Part shown: in pieces, positions 16,011 to 24,194 of the stretch
Layout: each line of letters begins with the position of its first letter
Position numbering within the stretch: the stretch's first letter is position 1
Origin: DATDFB01 sp036522835
GTDB taxonomy: Bacteria; Acidobacteriota; Thermoanaerobaculia; Gp7-AA8
DNA: 62,495 nt
Reading direction: 5' to 3'
Assembly: GCA_036522835.1 (NCBI GenBank)
Contig: DATDFB010000102.1
Coordinates: forward strand, 1-62,495
Notes under the pieces: model-generated
The model's database searches: none
What the model was told of the DNA's origin: nothing
The model's input: only the letters and a program-made list of their open reading frames with translations
Made by a program: the position numbers and the translations under genes

Positions 16011-16137
16011 GGCTCGAGCTCTGAAGACTAGTGACAACAGCACGCATTCTGTTTCACGAACATCTCCGCCCATGCTGCTCAGTCTGGGTCGCGGCCAGGC
16101 GCGCGGCGGGTGTTTCCGTGAAAAAGAGCATCCCGTG

Positions 16138-16164
16138 CGAACGCGGAGCCGCTGACCCGTGTTC
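16138..16164 (+). promoter_or_regulatory. Possible ECF-type promoter upstream of the sigma gene
   Basis: GCGAAC and, 16 nt further, GTGTTC precede the sigma factor ATG at 16174. The spacing resembles ECF promoters, which often drive their own sigma gene. The match is loose and untested. Confidence 0.25.
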
Positions 16165-16173
16165 TAGCTACCG

Positions 16174-16788
16174 ATGAAGAACTCGTGGACCGGCGGCGAG
16201 ACCCTCCCCCAAGCGGTGGACGACGGCGGCCTCGCCGTGGCCGTCCACCGTTGTGATCCCGGCGCGTTCGAGCGGCTCATCCAGCGCTTCGAGCGGCCGC
16301 TCTTCACCTATGCGGACGGCATCCTGCAGAACGCCTTCGACGCCCAGGAGGTCGTGCAGGACGCGCTGATGCGCGCCCACAAGGCCCTCACGCGCCAGTA
16401 CGACGAGGAGCGCTGCCGCCAGTTGGCCCTGCGGCCGTGGCTCTTCCGCACCGTGCGCAACCTGTCGCTCAACAAGCGGCGCTCGAAGCGAAGCTCGCTC
16501 GAGCAGCCGCTCGAATCGTTCGACGACGGCCGCCTGGGGCCGTTCGTCCACCTCGAGGGATCGGAGCTGGAACGGAAGGAAGAGGTCGAGCTGCTCAAAC
16601 GCGCCATGTCGCTCCTTCCGGTCGACGCCCGCGAGCTCATCGTCCTTCGCTTCATGGAAGAGATGCCGTACGCGGAGATTGCCAAGACCGTGGGCGCGTC
16701 AGAGGCCGCGCTGCGGGGGAAGGTGTTCCGGTCGCTGAAGCTCCTAAGAGACGCGCTGGAACAGAAGGGAGTCGCATATGCAATGTAG
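16174..16788 (+). CDS. ECF-type sigma-70 family RNA polymerase sigma factor
   Basis: A 204-residue sigma factor with region 2 (about 25-95: FERLIQRFERPLFTYADGIL, then DAQEVVQDALMRA and RPWLFRTVRNLSLN) and region 4 (about 140-195: LLPVDARELIVLRFMEEMP, then YAEIAKTVGASEAALRGKVF). Regions 1 and 3 are missing, as in ECF factors. It overlaps the following gene by 11 nt, the usual arrangement for a sigma factor and its anti-sigma factor. That partner is a zinc-finger/MGMT/Ada fusion, so this sigma factor probably directs a response to DNA alkylation. A possible autoregulatory promoter lies just upstream. It is transcribed divergently from the TIR-nSTAND operon. Confidence 0.92.
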   Translation: MKNSWTGGETLPQAVDDGGLAVAVHRCDPGAFERLIQRFERPLFTYADGILQNAFDAQEVVQDALMRAHKALTRQYDEERCRQLALRPWLFRTVRNLSLNKRRSKRSSLEQPLESFDDGRLGPFVHLEGSELERKEEVELLKRAMSLLPVDARELIVLRFMEEMPYAEIAKTVGASEAALRGKVFRSLKLLRDALEQKGVAYAM

Positions 16789-17656
16789 AGCCGCATTGAC
16801 GCGCATCGACGCGCTGCGGACGCGGGAGCTCGCCCCGATCGAGCAGACCGCCGTCGAGCAGCATCTGAAGACCTGCCGGAGTTGCAACGAGTCGACCGAG
16901 GACGTCGACCACCTGGTGCACGCCGTGAAGGCGCTCGCCGTCGCGCCGCCGCGCTCGTGCTGCGACGACGTCAAAGCGCAATGCGTCGACTCGGTCGACC
17001 GCGTCGGCGACGTCTGGGTGGCCTTCTCCAACGACGGCATCCGCATGATCTCGACCGGCGACTCCATCGACGACCTGCGCGCGCCGTACGCCAAGCGCTA
17101 CGGCCGCGAGCTCGCCCCGGCGCCGATCCCGGCCGCGCTGCGTAAGCAGGTCGAGGCGGCGGTGAGCGGCGAAGGCGTCGACGCGCCGAAGGTCGACCTC
17201 GAGTCGGCCAGCGATCTGGAGCACGACGTCCTGCAGACGCTCACGCGCATCCCCCGCGGACAGGTGCGCACCTACGCCTGGGTGGCGCGCCAGGTCGGGC
17301 GCCCTCGCGCCGTGCGCGCCGTCGGCAACATCATCGCCAAGAACGTCGTCCCCTTCGTCGTGCCGTGCCACCGCGTCGTCCCCTCGGCCGGCGGCGTCGG
17401 CAACTACATCTTCGGCAGCAGCACCAAGCGCGCCCTCCTCGAGCGCGAAGGCGTGCCGGTCGACGAGCTCGAAATGCTGGCGCGCGACCACGTCCGCTAC
17501 ATCGGCTCGAAGACGACGCACATCTTCTGCTTCCCCACCTGCCGCGACGCGCGGCGCATTCAGGACAAGAACCGCGTGCCCTTCCGCGACGCCGACGAGG
17601 CGCTCGAGGGCGGCTACCGCCCCTGCCGCAATTGCCAGCCGGTGGTGGCCGCATGA
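16778..17656 (+). CDS. Anti-sigma zinc-finger fused to MGMT and Ada metal-binding domain
   Basis: A 292-residue fusion. Residues 1-45 are a zf-HC2 anti-sigma zinc finger (Cys3, His29, Cys33, Cys36; HLKTCRSC). Residues about 75-225 form an O6-alkylguanine-DNA alkyltransferase: a RNaseH-like half (VGDVWVAFSNDGIRM) and the DNA-binding half with IPRGQVRTYAWVA, RAVGN, and the acceptor cysteine in VPCHRVV (Cys197). Residues about 240-292 match the zinc-binding Ada domain that accepts methyl groups from phosphotriesters: CFPTC (251, 255) and CRNC (283, 286). In Ada this domain is N-terminal; here it is C-terminal. All key cysteines are present. The order suggests an anti-sigma factor that repairs DNA and changes state on alkylation. 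I know of no described protein with this domain set. Confidence 0.9.
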   Translation: MQCRAALTRIDALRTRELAPIEQTAVEQHLKTCRSCNESTEDVDHLVHAVKALAVAPPRSCCDDVKAQCVDSVDRVGDVWVAFSNDGIRMISTGDSIDDLRAPYAKRYGRELAPAPIPAALRKQVEAAVSGEGVDAPKVDLESASDLEHDVLQTLTRIPRGQVRTYAWVARQVGRPRAVRAVGNIIAKNVVPFVVPCHRVVPSAGGVGNYIFGSSTKRALLEREGVPVDELEMLARDHVRYIGSKTTHIFCFPTCRDARRIQDKNRVPFRDADEALEGGYRPCRNCQPVVAA

Positions 17657-18327
17657 GCGCCGTACTGCAATTGCCCGTGGCCGGACCCGACATGCACGCG
17701 GTCTCCATCCCCGCGCGCACATTCACCGGCGACTTCTGGTTCACCCGCCGCACCGGCGACCGCTTGTGGTTCGCCCTCGGCGACGTGGCCGGCAAGGGGC
17801 TGCCGGCAGCGCTGGTCATGGCCATGATCCAGGAAGAGCTCGAGCAGCGGATCAAGTCGTGCGCGCGCGCCGGCTGCAATCCGGCCACGACCATGCAGCG
17901 CCTGCACGGCTTCCTCCGCCCGCTCCTCCCGAGCAACCGCTTCGCCACCGCGGCCATCGGCTGGCTGCGCGACGACGGCCTCTTGACCATCGTCAACGGC
18001 GGCCACTGTCCGCCGCTCGTGCTGCGCGCCGACGGCCGCGTCGAAGCGATCGGCTCGACCGGCCCGATCGTCGGTGTGCTCGACAACGCGCAGTGGAGCG
18101 CCGCGACGCTGAGGCTCGGCGACGGCGACAAGCTCCTCCTCTACAGCGACGGCGTCCTCGAAGCGACGTCGCCCGACGGCGAGGAGTTCGGCCGCGAGGG
18201 CATCGAGCGCGCCCTGCCGGCGCCGTCCGCCTCGGCCAGCGCCGTGGCCACGGCAGTCGTCGAAGCGGTGCGGGTGCATGCGAACGGCGCGCGCGAGGAT
18301 GATCTGACGATTCTGGTGATCGGCTGA
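17653..18327 (+). CDS. SpoIIE/RsbU-type PP2C serine phosphatase, catalytic domain only
   Basis: A 224-residue PPM phosphatase without sensor domain. Metal-binding motifs are intact: TGDFW, GDVAGKGLPAALVM, a NGGHCPPLV strand, YSDGVLEA and REDDLTIL. It overlaps the MGMT fusion by 4 nt (ATGA), so it is translationally coupled to the sigma/anti-sigma pair. SpoIIE-type phosphatases usually reactivate anti-anti-sigma factors in partner-switching; no STAS-domain protein or GHKL kinase is encoded here, so its substrate may be encoded elsewhere, or it may have another role. Cytoplasmic. Confidence 0.9.
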   Translation: MSAVLQLPVAGPDMHAVSIPARTFTGDFWFTRRTGDRLWFALGDVAGKGLPAALVMAMIQEELEQRIKSCARAGCNPATTMQRLHGFLRPLLPSNRFATAAIGWLRDDGLLTIVNGGHCPPLVLRADGRVEAIGSTGPIVGVLDNAQWSAATLRLGDGDKLLLYSDGVLEATSPDGEEFGREGIERALPAPSASASAVATAVVEAVRVHANGAREDDLTILVIG

Positions 18328-18343
18328 AATCCGCCTGGGCGGA

Positions 18344-18349
18344 TACAAT
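18344..18349 (+). promoter_or_regulatory. Candidate -10 box (TACAAT) for the 18360 gene
   Basis: TACAAT sits 10 nt before the ATG with no Shine-Dalgarno between, giving a leader of about 3-4 nt at most. Confidence 0.5.
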
Positions 18350-18359
18350 CCTTCTACCT

Positions 18360-19646
18360 ATGAAAATCCCAACTGCCTTCCTCGTGGCAGCGCTCGCGCT
18401 GCCGTCCCTCCTCTCCGCCCAACCCAAGCCTCCCGCCGCCGCCGCGCATGCGCTTGCCACGGCGGAGCGCCGCGCGCTCGGCGCCGGCGTCGCCGAGTAC
18501 ACCTTCAAAGTGCGCGTCGGCAACGGTCCATACGACGAGATCGGCATCCATCGCGTGGTCAAGGAGACCGCGCCGAACGCGCCCGCGCATACCGGCACGG
18601 CGCTCTTCCTCGCCCCCGGCGACATCTGGAACTTCCGCGCGGCGTTCCTGACCGGCAACCACCCGCTGCCGCAGTTCCTCGCCGAGAACGGCGTCGACGT
18701 CTGGGGCATCGACTACCGCTGGACCTTCGTCCCCGCGACCGTCACCGACACGTCGTTCATGCAGAGCTGGGGCATCGAGCAGGACGCCGCCGACCTCCGC
18801 TACGCGATGAGCGTCGCGCGCTTCGGCCGGGCCATGACCGGCAGCGGCTTCGACAAGCTCTTCCTCCTCGGCTGGAGCCGCGGCGGCCAGATCGGCTACG
18901 CCGCGCTCGACGCCGAAACGCAGCTCCCTCCCGGCCAGCAGAGCGTGCGCGGATTCATTCCGGTCGACATCTATCTGAAGACCAATGACCCGCAGCTCGC
19001 GGCCGCGGCGTGCCAGCGCCGGCAGGCCTCGGAGGCGACGATCGCCGCCGGCGGCTACGCCAATCCGGTCGGCGGCCTCGTAGCCGTCCTCGGCCAGCTC
19101 GCCGCGCTCGACCCGAACGGCTCGTCGATCCTCAACGGACCGCCGTTCAACCTTCCCGGCTACACGAACCGCGAGGCTGGGCTCCTCGTCGGCGAGGCCA
19201 CGTTCGCGCTGCTGGGCGGCCTCGAGCCGGCGCCGTTCTATCACTTCACCGGCGGTGTCTTCGGCACGGACGGCAAGCCGGCCGGCCTCCTGTACTCGAG
19301 CGAGGCCGATCTATTCACCTTCGAACAGGGCGCCGCGCCGCTGCAGCCGAATCGCGAGCTGGCCGACGCCGACACCGCCACGTGCGAGGCCACGAACGTC
19401 CTGTGGGACGACCACCTCGGCGAGATCACCGTGCCGGTCTACTACATCGGCGCCGGCGGCGGCTTCGGCGAGACCGGCCTCTACACGACGACGCTTCTCG
19501 GCAGCGCCGACGTGACGACGAACATCGTGCACAAAGTGCCGTCGACGCAGCGCCTGCTCGACTTCGGCCACGCCGATCTCTTCCTCGCCTCCGACGCCGA
19601 GGCGCTCGTCTGGCAGCCGCTCCTGGCCTGGCTCCGCGCGCACTGA
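18360..19646 (+). CDS. Secreted alpha/beta hydrolase
   Basis: A 428-residue exported protein: signal peptide with cleavage near LLSAQ (residue 20). The fold is alpha/beta hydrolase. The nucleophile elbow reads LLGWSRGGQIG (Ser about 174), preceded by WGIDYRW and followed near the C-terminus by a VPVYYIGAGGG strand and a LDFGHADLF segment carrying the likely catalytic His. Substrate is unknown; family members include esterases, lipases and depolymerases. No neighbours point to a pathway. The promoter box lies just upstream. Confidence 0.8.
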   Translation: MKIPTAFLVAALALPSLLSAQPKPPAAAAHALATAERRALGAGVAEYTFKVRVGNGPYDEIGIHRVVKETAPNAPAHTGTALFLAPGDIWNFRAAFLTGNHPLPQFLAENGVDVWGIDYRWTFVPATVTDTSFMQSWGIEQDAADLRYAMSVARFGRAMTGSGFDKLFLLGWSRGGQIGYAALDAETQLPPGQQSVRGFIPVDIYLKTNDPQLAAAACQRRQASEATIAAGGYANPVGGLVAVLGQLAALDPNGSSILNGPPFNLPGYTNREAGLLVGEATFALLGGLEPAPFYHFTGGVFGTDGKPAGLLYSSEADLFTFEQGAAPLQPNRELADADTATCEATNVLWDDHLGEITVPVYYIGAGGGFGETGLYTTTLLGSADVTTNIVHKVPSTQRLLDFGHADLFLASDAEALVWQPLLAWLRAH

Positions 19647-19651
19647 TTGTG

Positions 19652-19765
19652 GGGGTCAGGTCTTCAGTTTCCAGTTTCTTATTTGCGGCCGGCGGAGGCT
19701 CAGCAGTGGTACTCTGCTCCAAAATCGGCCGCAAATAAGAAACTGGAAACTGAAGACCTGACCCC
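19652..19765. repeat. Long palindrome with perfect 40-bp arms
   Basis: Arms 19652-19691 and 19726-19765 are perfectly complementary around a 34-nt loop. The outer end reads GGGGTCAGGTCTTCAG, a start I associate with REP-like elements of many genomes. The last base of the right arm directly precedes the ATG of the vWA gene. No length of arm is encoded by a gene. Confidence 0.9.
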
Positions 19766-22006
19766 ATGAGAAGCGCGCTTGCCCTCTTTCTCTTCGCCGC
19801 GTCCGCCTTCGCCAGCGAAAGCTGGATCCTCGACGTGCCCCTGCGAGGCATTGCCAATCAGGAGACGGGCGAGGTGCGGATGCTCATGGACTTGAGCGCC
19901 GCCCCCGCCGGTGCGCAGCTCGTCGTCAACGGCACGACGACGATCAACCTCGGCAGCTCCGCCATGGTGAACGGCGACTCCGTCGCGTTCTCCGCCGGCA
20001 GCGGCAATCAGGTCGTCATCGACTACAAGCCGCTGTCGAACTTCGGCGCCGACTTCTGCGCCGGCGGCGCCGCGGCGGAGAAGCAGATCCCCATGCGCTT
20101 CGCCGGCGCGCAGGACATCGTCTCCTGGCGCATGTCGTCGTACGCCGTGGCCGCGCCGAACGCCGAGTGCTCGCAAGTCTCCAGGCACGTCGGCGACGCG
20201 CCGGCGTTCATCCAGGCCGTCGGCGACGGCGTCGCGCCGGCGCTCAGCGGCACGTTCAAGGGGCGCACGCCGTACGACGTCATTCTCGTCCTCGACAAGT
20301 CCGGCAGCATGGCCGACCTTCCGCCCGGCTCGAACGCCGGCCCGGTGAAGGCCGACATCCTCAAGTCGGCCGTGCAGGGCTTCGTCAGCCAGTGGGAACA
20401 GATCGACGCGCCGGTGCCCGGCGGCAAGGACGACTCGCTCGACCGCTTGGGCGTCGTTTTCTTCGACAGCAGCGCCGCATCGCAAACCCTCCCCGGCGCC
20501 GATCCTCCGGCGAACGTCTTCCTCCAGCGCGGCGGCGGCAACGCCTGGAACGCCGTGATCAGCAAGGCCAACACGCTGTCGCCCGGCAGCTCGACGTCGA
20601 TCGGCGCCGGCGTCAACGAAGGGATGTCGCAGTGGAAGAGCGACCCGAAAAACGATCTGTCGGTCGTCGTCGTCACCGACGGCATGCAGAACACCGCGCC
20701 GCTGATCAGCCCGACCGGCAGCGGATTCCTCGGCCTCACCCCCGTGGCCGGCCTGCCGCAGGAGCTGCGCAAGCGCTTCATCCCCATCCAGACCATCGGC
20801 TTCGGCACGCCCGCGCAGGTCGATGAGGACCTGCTGCGCAACATGTCGCTCGAGACCGCGGGCGTGTCGTACATCGCCGTCAACTCGTCGACGATGTTCG
20901 ACGTCTTCGGCATGACTCTCGTCTCGCTGCTCAAAGGCAACACCGCCTCCATCGGCACGCGCACCAGCGACACCATCACCGGCAAGGGTCCGACCGCGCC
21001 GCAGGGCGTCGTCGTCGACCGCAGCGTCGAGCGCGTCGTCTTCTCGCTGCAGTGGGCGCCGCCGCTGCGCAACGCCCTCGACCTCGACGTCTTCAAGCCC
21101 GGCACGACCACCGTGGCCACGCCGACCTCGTCGAAGAAACAGCCGCAGATCGCCCTGCAGAGCTTCGACTTCCCCGAGCGCGGGACGTGGAACGTGCGCG
21201 TGAAGCGCGGCCCCGACACGAAGCTCGACCCCGTGCCGTACACGCTCAACGTCTTCTTCAAGGAGCGGAGCCTCGACTACGTTCTCACCTTCGACAACCT
21301 CCACGCCGTCACCGGCGACACCCTCGGCATCCGCGCGCTCGTGTCGTGGGACGGCAAACCGCTGACCGGCCTTCCCGACGGCGCGATCCGCGTGCGCATC
21401 CAGCGCCCGCAGGAAAGCCTCGGCACGATCCTGCACAACACGCGGCGCGAGGTCTCGTCGGGCCCGACCACCACGCCCGCGGGCGACATCCAGTCGCCGC
21501 TCGACCAGAAGCTCGCGGCGTTCAAAGGGCAGTCGCTCCTCGAGCGCATCACGCCGAGGGACGTCGTGACGATTGCGCTGAAAGAAGTGGGTAACGGCGT
21601 CTACGCCGGCTCGTTCGACCAGACCGGGATCGCCGGTACGTACGGGTTCGAAGCGATCCTCGACTGGGACATGGAGCGCACCGGGCACGTGCACCGCGAG
21701 GAGCGGCTCGAGGAAAACGTCGCCGTGAAGGCCGATCCGGCCAAGACGACGGTCGACATCGCGCAAACGCAGCAGCCGACGATCTGGACCGTCACCGTCA
21801 CGCCGCGCGACCGCTTCGGCAACTACCTCGGACCGGGCTACGCGTCGGTCATCAAAGCGCGGCTGCGCGGCGAGATCGGATCGATCACCGCGGTGCCGGT
21901 CGATCGGAATCAGACCGGCTCGTACGTCTTCACCGTGCGCGGCGTGGCCACGGCGCCCACGGTGGTCGTGACGGTGGACGGCGTCGTCATCGGGAAACGG
22001 GAATGA
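19766..22006 (+). CDS. Secreted von Willebrand factor A domain protein
   Basis: A 746-residue exported protein: signal peptide ending about ASAFASES (17). A beta-rich N-terminal region (to about 165) leads to a vWA domain with the MIDAS motif DKSGSM (about 176-181), a distal Thr/Ser and Asp (VVVTDGMQ), and then several beta-sandwich segments. The last of these (about 665-740) resembles an invasin-like or Big domain (VTVTPRDRFGNYLGPGY). Probably a periplasmic or surface adhesion or complex-forming protein. It overlaps the next gene by ATGA, and that gene encodes a membrane protein, so the two likely act together. Confidence 0.85.
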   Translation: MRSALALFLFAASAFASESWILDVPLRGIANQETGEVRMLMDLSAAPAGAQLVVNGTTTINLGSSAMVNGDSVAFSAGSGNQVVIDYKPLSNFGADFCAGGAAAEKQIPMRFAGAQDIVSWRMSSYAVAAPNAECSQVSRHVGDAPAFIQAVGDGVAPALSGTFKGRTPYDVILVLDKSGSMADLPPGSNAGPVKADILKSAVQGFVSQWEQIDAPVPGGKDDSLDRLGVVFFDSSAASQTLPGADPPANVFLQRGGGNAWNAVISKANTLSPGSSTSIGAGVNEGMSQWKSDPKNDLSVVVVTDGMQNTAPLISPTGSGFLGLTPVAGLPQELRKRFIPIQTIGFGTPAQVDEDLLRNMSLETAGVSYIAVNSSTMFDVFGMTLVSLLKGNTASIGTRTSDTITGKGPTAPQGVVVDRSVERVVFSLQWAPPLRNALDLDVFKPGTTTVATPTSSKKQPQIALQSFDFPERGTWNVRVKRGPDTKLDPVPYTLNVFFKERSLDYVLTFDNLHAVTGDTLGIRALVSWDGKPLTGLPDGAIRVRIQRPQESLGTILHNTRREVSSGPTTTPAGDIQSPLDQKLAAFKGQSLLERITPRDVVTIALKEVGNGVYAGSFDQTGIAGTYGFEAILDWDMERTGHVHREERLEENVAVKADPAKTTVDIAQTQQPTIWTVTVTPRDRFGNYLGPGYASVIKARLRGEIGSITAVPVDRNQTGSYVFTVRGVATAPTVVVTVDGVVIGKRE

Positions 22007-24165
22007 GAATCAGCATCAGACAGATCCCTCTCCCCGCTGCGCGGGAAGAGGGTGGCGCGAAGCGCCGGGTGAGGGGCGAACGACGGGACGCATGCGCCCC
22101 TCATCCGCGGCTTCGCCGCACCTTCTCCCCGCGTGGCGGGGCGAAGGCCCTATTCGGTGCGATCGTCATCGCTTTCGTCCTTGCCGCGACTGCATTCGCG
22201 CAGAACGAGCCTGCCAAGACCGATACGTCCAGCGTCACCCTGCCACTGACGGAGTACGACCGGCTGCGCGCGCCCGACCGGCCGGAGAGCATCACCGTCG
22301 TCGACACGCTGCGCCTCTCCGGCACGTTCAAGGACCGCAACCTCACCGTCACGTTCGCCGGCAAGAGCGTCGGCAAACGAATCGCCACGCCGGTGCTGGC
22401 GATGTCGACCGGCCTCTCGATCTGGGGCTGCACCGGCAGCGCGGTGATCAGCCGGGGCGAAAAAGAATTTCGCATCACGCCGCTCGGCGACTCGTTTTCC
22501 GCGACATGCCGCGTCGCCGCCGCGGGCAGCGACCGCCTCGAGCTCCTGGCCACGCCGAACGTGCTGGCCATCGAGTCGGCCGTGCCCGACGGCGAGCTCG
22601 TCGCCGGAACGTACAGCGGCAACGGCAGCGCGAACTACTCGCTCGTCCGCCAGAGCGCCGGCGGCGCCGAGAATCTCGCCCCGACGGCGACGGGGCACTA
22701 CCTCATCACGCTCCTCCCCGACGAGACGCGCTTCCGCTACGCGATCGAAGTCCACAACCCGAACCGCAGCCGCCGCCCGTTCGAGGTGCGCCTCCGCTCC
22801 GGCGAGCACTTGCAGCAGGTCGACGCCGCGGCGCCGTACGAGCTCGTCGACGGCGCGTATCGCTTCGATCTCCCGCCCGGCGACACGAACCTCGTGCTCA
22901 CCGGCCAGCTCTCCGGCGACGCCTTCACGCCGCCGGTCGACGCCAGCCTGCAATACCTCGCCATCGAGAACCACCCCGTCGTCCGTCCGATGATCGACGG
23001 CTCGGTCAAGCGCATCAGCGCGGCCGAGGCGGGCGTGCCGATCCAGTTCCGCGGCCCGCAGGCGTTTCTCCTCGGCAAGGGCGAATCGCTGCGCTGGCGC
23101 AAGACGAAGCTCGAGGCGCTGCACACGGTCAACTACGCGCTGACCGGCGCGCGGCACACGTTCTTCGTGCCCGCCGAGGGGGCGGTGCTCGGCGAGAGCA
23201 TCTTCGCGGTCGACAACCAGGGCGCCTCGGACGTGAAGCTGCCGCTGCGTCCTGAGCCGACGTACGCGAGCATCGAGAACGAGCCGCTCCTGATGACCAA
23301 GGGCCCGGACGGGAAGCTGACCGTGCCGCTCTCCGCGGGCAAGCAGCAGGTGCTCGTCCAGCACCGGCAGAGCATCCGCCATTTCCTCGGCTTCGGCGTC
23401 GGGCGCCTGGTCGTGCCGCAGCTCGACGTGCCGGCGACGTCGCTCTTCGCGACGATCAATTACCCGCGGCAGTGGTGGCCGGTCATGCAGTCGTTCTCGA
23501 CGCGCATCCGTTTCTGGACGCCGTCGTTCGAGGTGCTGTTCATCGTCTTCGCGCTGGCGATTTGGACCGAGCGCGTGCTCGCATATCTGATGTTGCCGTG
23601 GCGGCGCCGCGTCCTCATCGCGTTGTTCCTGGCCGCGGCCGGCGCGACGTTCGACGCCGTCGCCGTGCTCGTGGCGATTGCCGACGCCTGTCTGACGATC
23701 GGCTGGCTCGTCCCGCTGTTGAAGCGCGAGAAGTGGACGTTTCTGAAAGTGTTCGCCGCGGTTGTCGTCGTCGGGGTGATCGGTATCGTGGCATTCGTCA
23801 ATGTGCAGTTCCGCAAGGTCGAGTCCCAGGGTTACACCTCCACCGTAACGGGAACTGAGGAAGCCGCCCGAAACATCAACGCCTTCTCGAAAGAGCAGCC
23901 GCAGAAGCAGGACTATCAGGGGCTGCCGGCGAAGTTCGAGATTCCGGCCGGCGAGCGCCAATCGTCGTTCGGCCAGGAGATGCTCCCGACCGACAGCGAG
24001 CATGCCATCACCGTCGTTCTCGTCTCCGCGACGATCGTTTGGTTGATCGGCGTGGCGTTCGTCGTCGCCGCCCTCGTTTCGCTGTGGCGCGCGCGGCAGA
24101 TGCTCGCAGCGGGATTGCGCGCGCGCTTTGCGGTGTGGAGTGCGCCGGCCGTGCCGGCGCTCTGA
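22003..24165 (+). CDS. Large exported protein with C-terminal membrane spans; N-terminus runs through a repeat
   Basis: A 720-residue protein of no family I can name. From ATG 22003 (ATGA overlap) the first 50 residues are Arg-rich and are simply translation of the GC-rich inverted element 22025-22147; then a hydrophobic signal segment (FGAIVIAFVLAATAFA) follows. A GTG at 22069 is an alternative start. The body is beta-rich periplasmic sequence to about 500, followed by several membrane helices (about 510-610 and 665-690). The last ten residues (VWSAPAVPAL) come from a REP-like repeat that provides the stop. Likely membrane partner of the vWA protein upstream. Confidence 0.78.
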   Translation: MRISIRQIPLPAAREEGGAKRRVRGERRDACAPHPRLRRTFSPRGGAKALFGAIVIAFVLAATAFAQNEPAKTDTSSVTLPLTEYDRLRAPDRPESITVVDTLRLSGTFKDRNLTVTFAGKSVGKRIATPVLAMSTGLSIWGCTGSAVISRGEKEFRITPLGDSFSATCRVAAAGSDRLELLATPNVLAIESAVPDGELVAGTYSGNGSANYSLVRQSAGGAENLAPTATGHYLITLLPDETRFRYAIEVHNPNRSRRPFEVRLRSGEHLQQVDAAAPYELVDGAYRFDLPPGDTNLVLTGQLSGDAFTPPVDASLQYLAIENHPVVRPMIDGSVKRISAAEAGVPIQFRGPQAFLLGKGESLRWRKTKLEALHTVNYALTGARHTFFVPAEGAVLGESIFAVDNQGASDVKLPLRPEPTYASIENEPLLMTKGPDGKLTVPLSAGKQQVLVQHRQSIRHFLGFGVGRLVVPQLDVPATSLFATINYPRQWWPVMQSFSTRIRFWTPSFEVLFIVFALAIWTERVLAYLMLPWRRRVLIALFLAAAGATFDAVAVLVAIADACLTIGWLVPLLKREKWTFLKVFAAVVVVGVIGIVAFVNVQFRKVESQGYTSTVTGTEEAARNINAFSKEQPQKQDYQGLPAKFEIPAGERQSSFGQEMLPTDSEHAITVVLVSATIVWLIGVAFVVAALVSLWRARQMLAAGLRARFAVWSAPAVPAL
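22025..22147. repeat. Paired GC-rich inverted element inside the start of a gene
   Basis: Same family as 6717-6833: CCCTCTCCCCGC-type arm, then GGTGAGGGGCG, a short spacer, and the inverted copy. Unlike the other copy it lies downstream of the apparent start codon, so it would be translated. Confidence 0.75.
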
Positions 24166-24192
24166 CAGCGGCGGCATGGCCGCCGCACTCCA
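24134..24192. repeat. REP/BIME-like pair between convergent genes
   Basis: TGTGGAGTGCGCCGGC-type unit followed by an inverted GCGGCGGC-type unit, spaced by TCTGACA. The plus-strand gene stops inside it (TGA 24163-24165). The minus-strand gene stops 2 nt beyond it. Confidence 0.9.
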
Positions 24193-24194
24193 GA

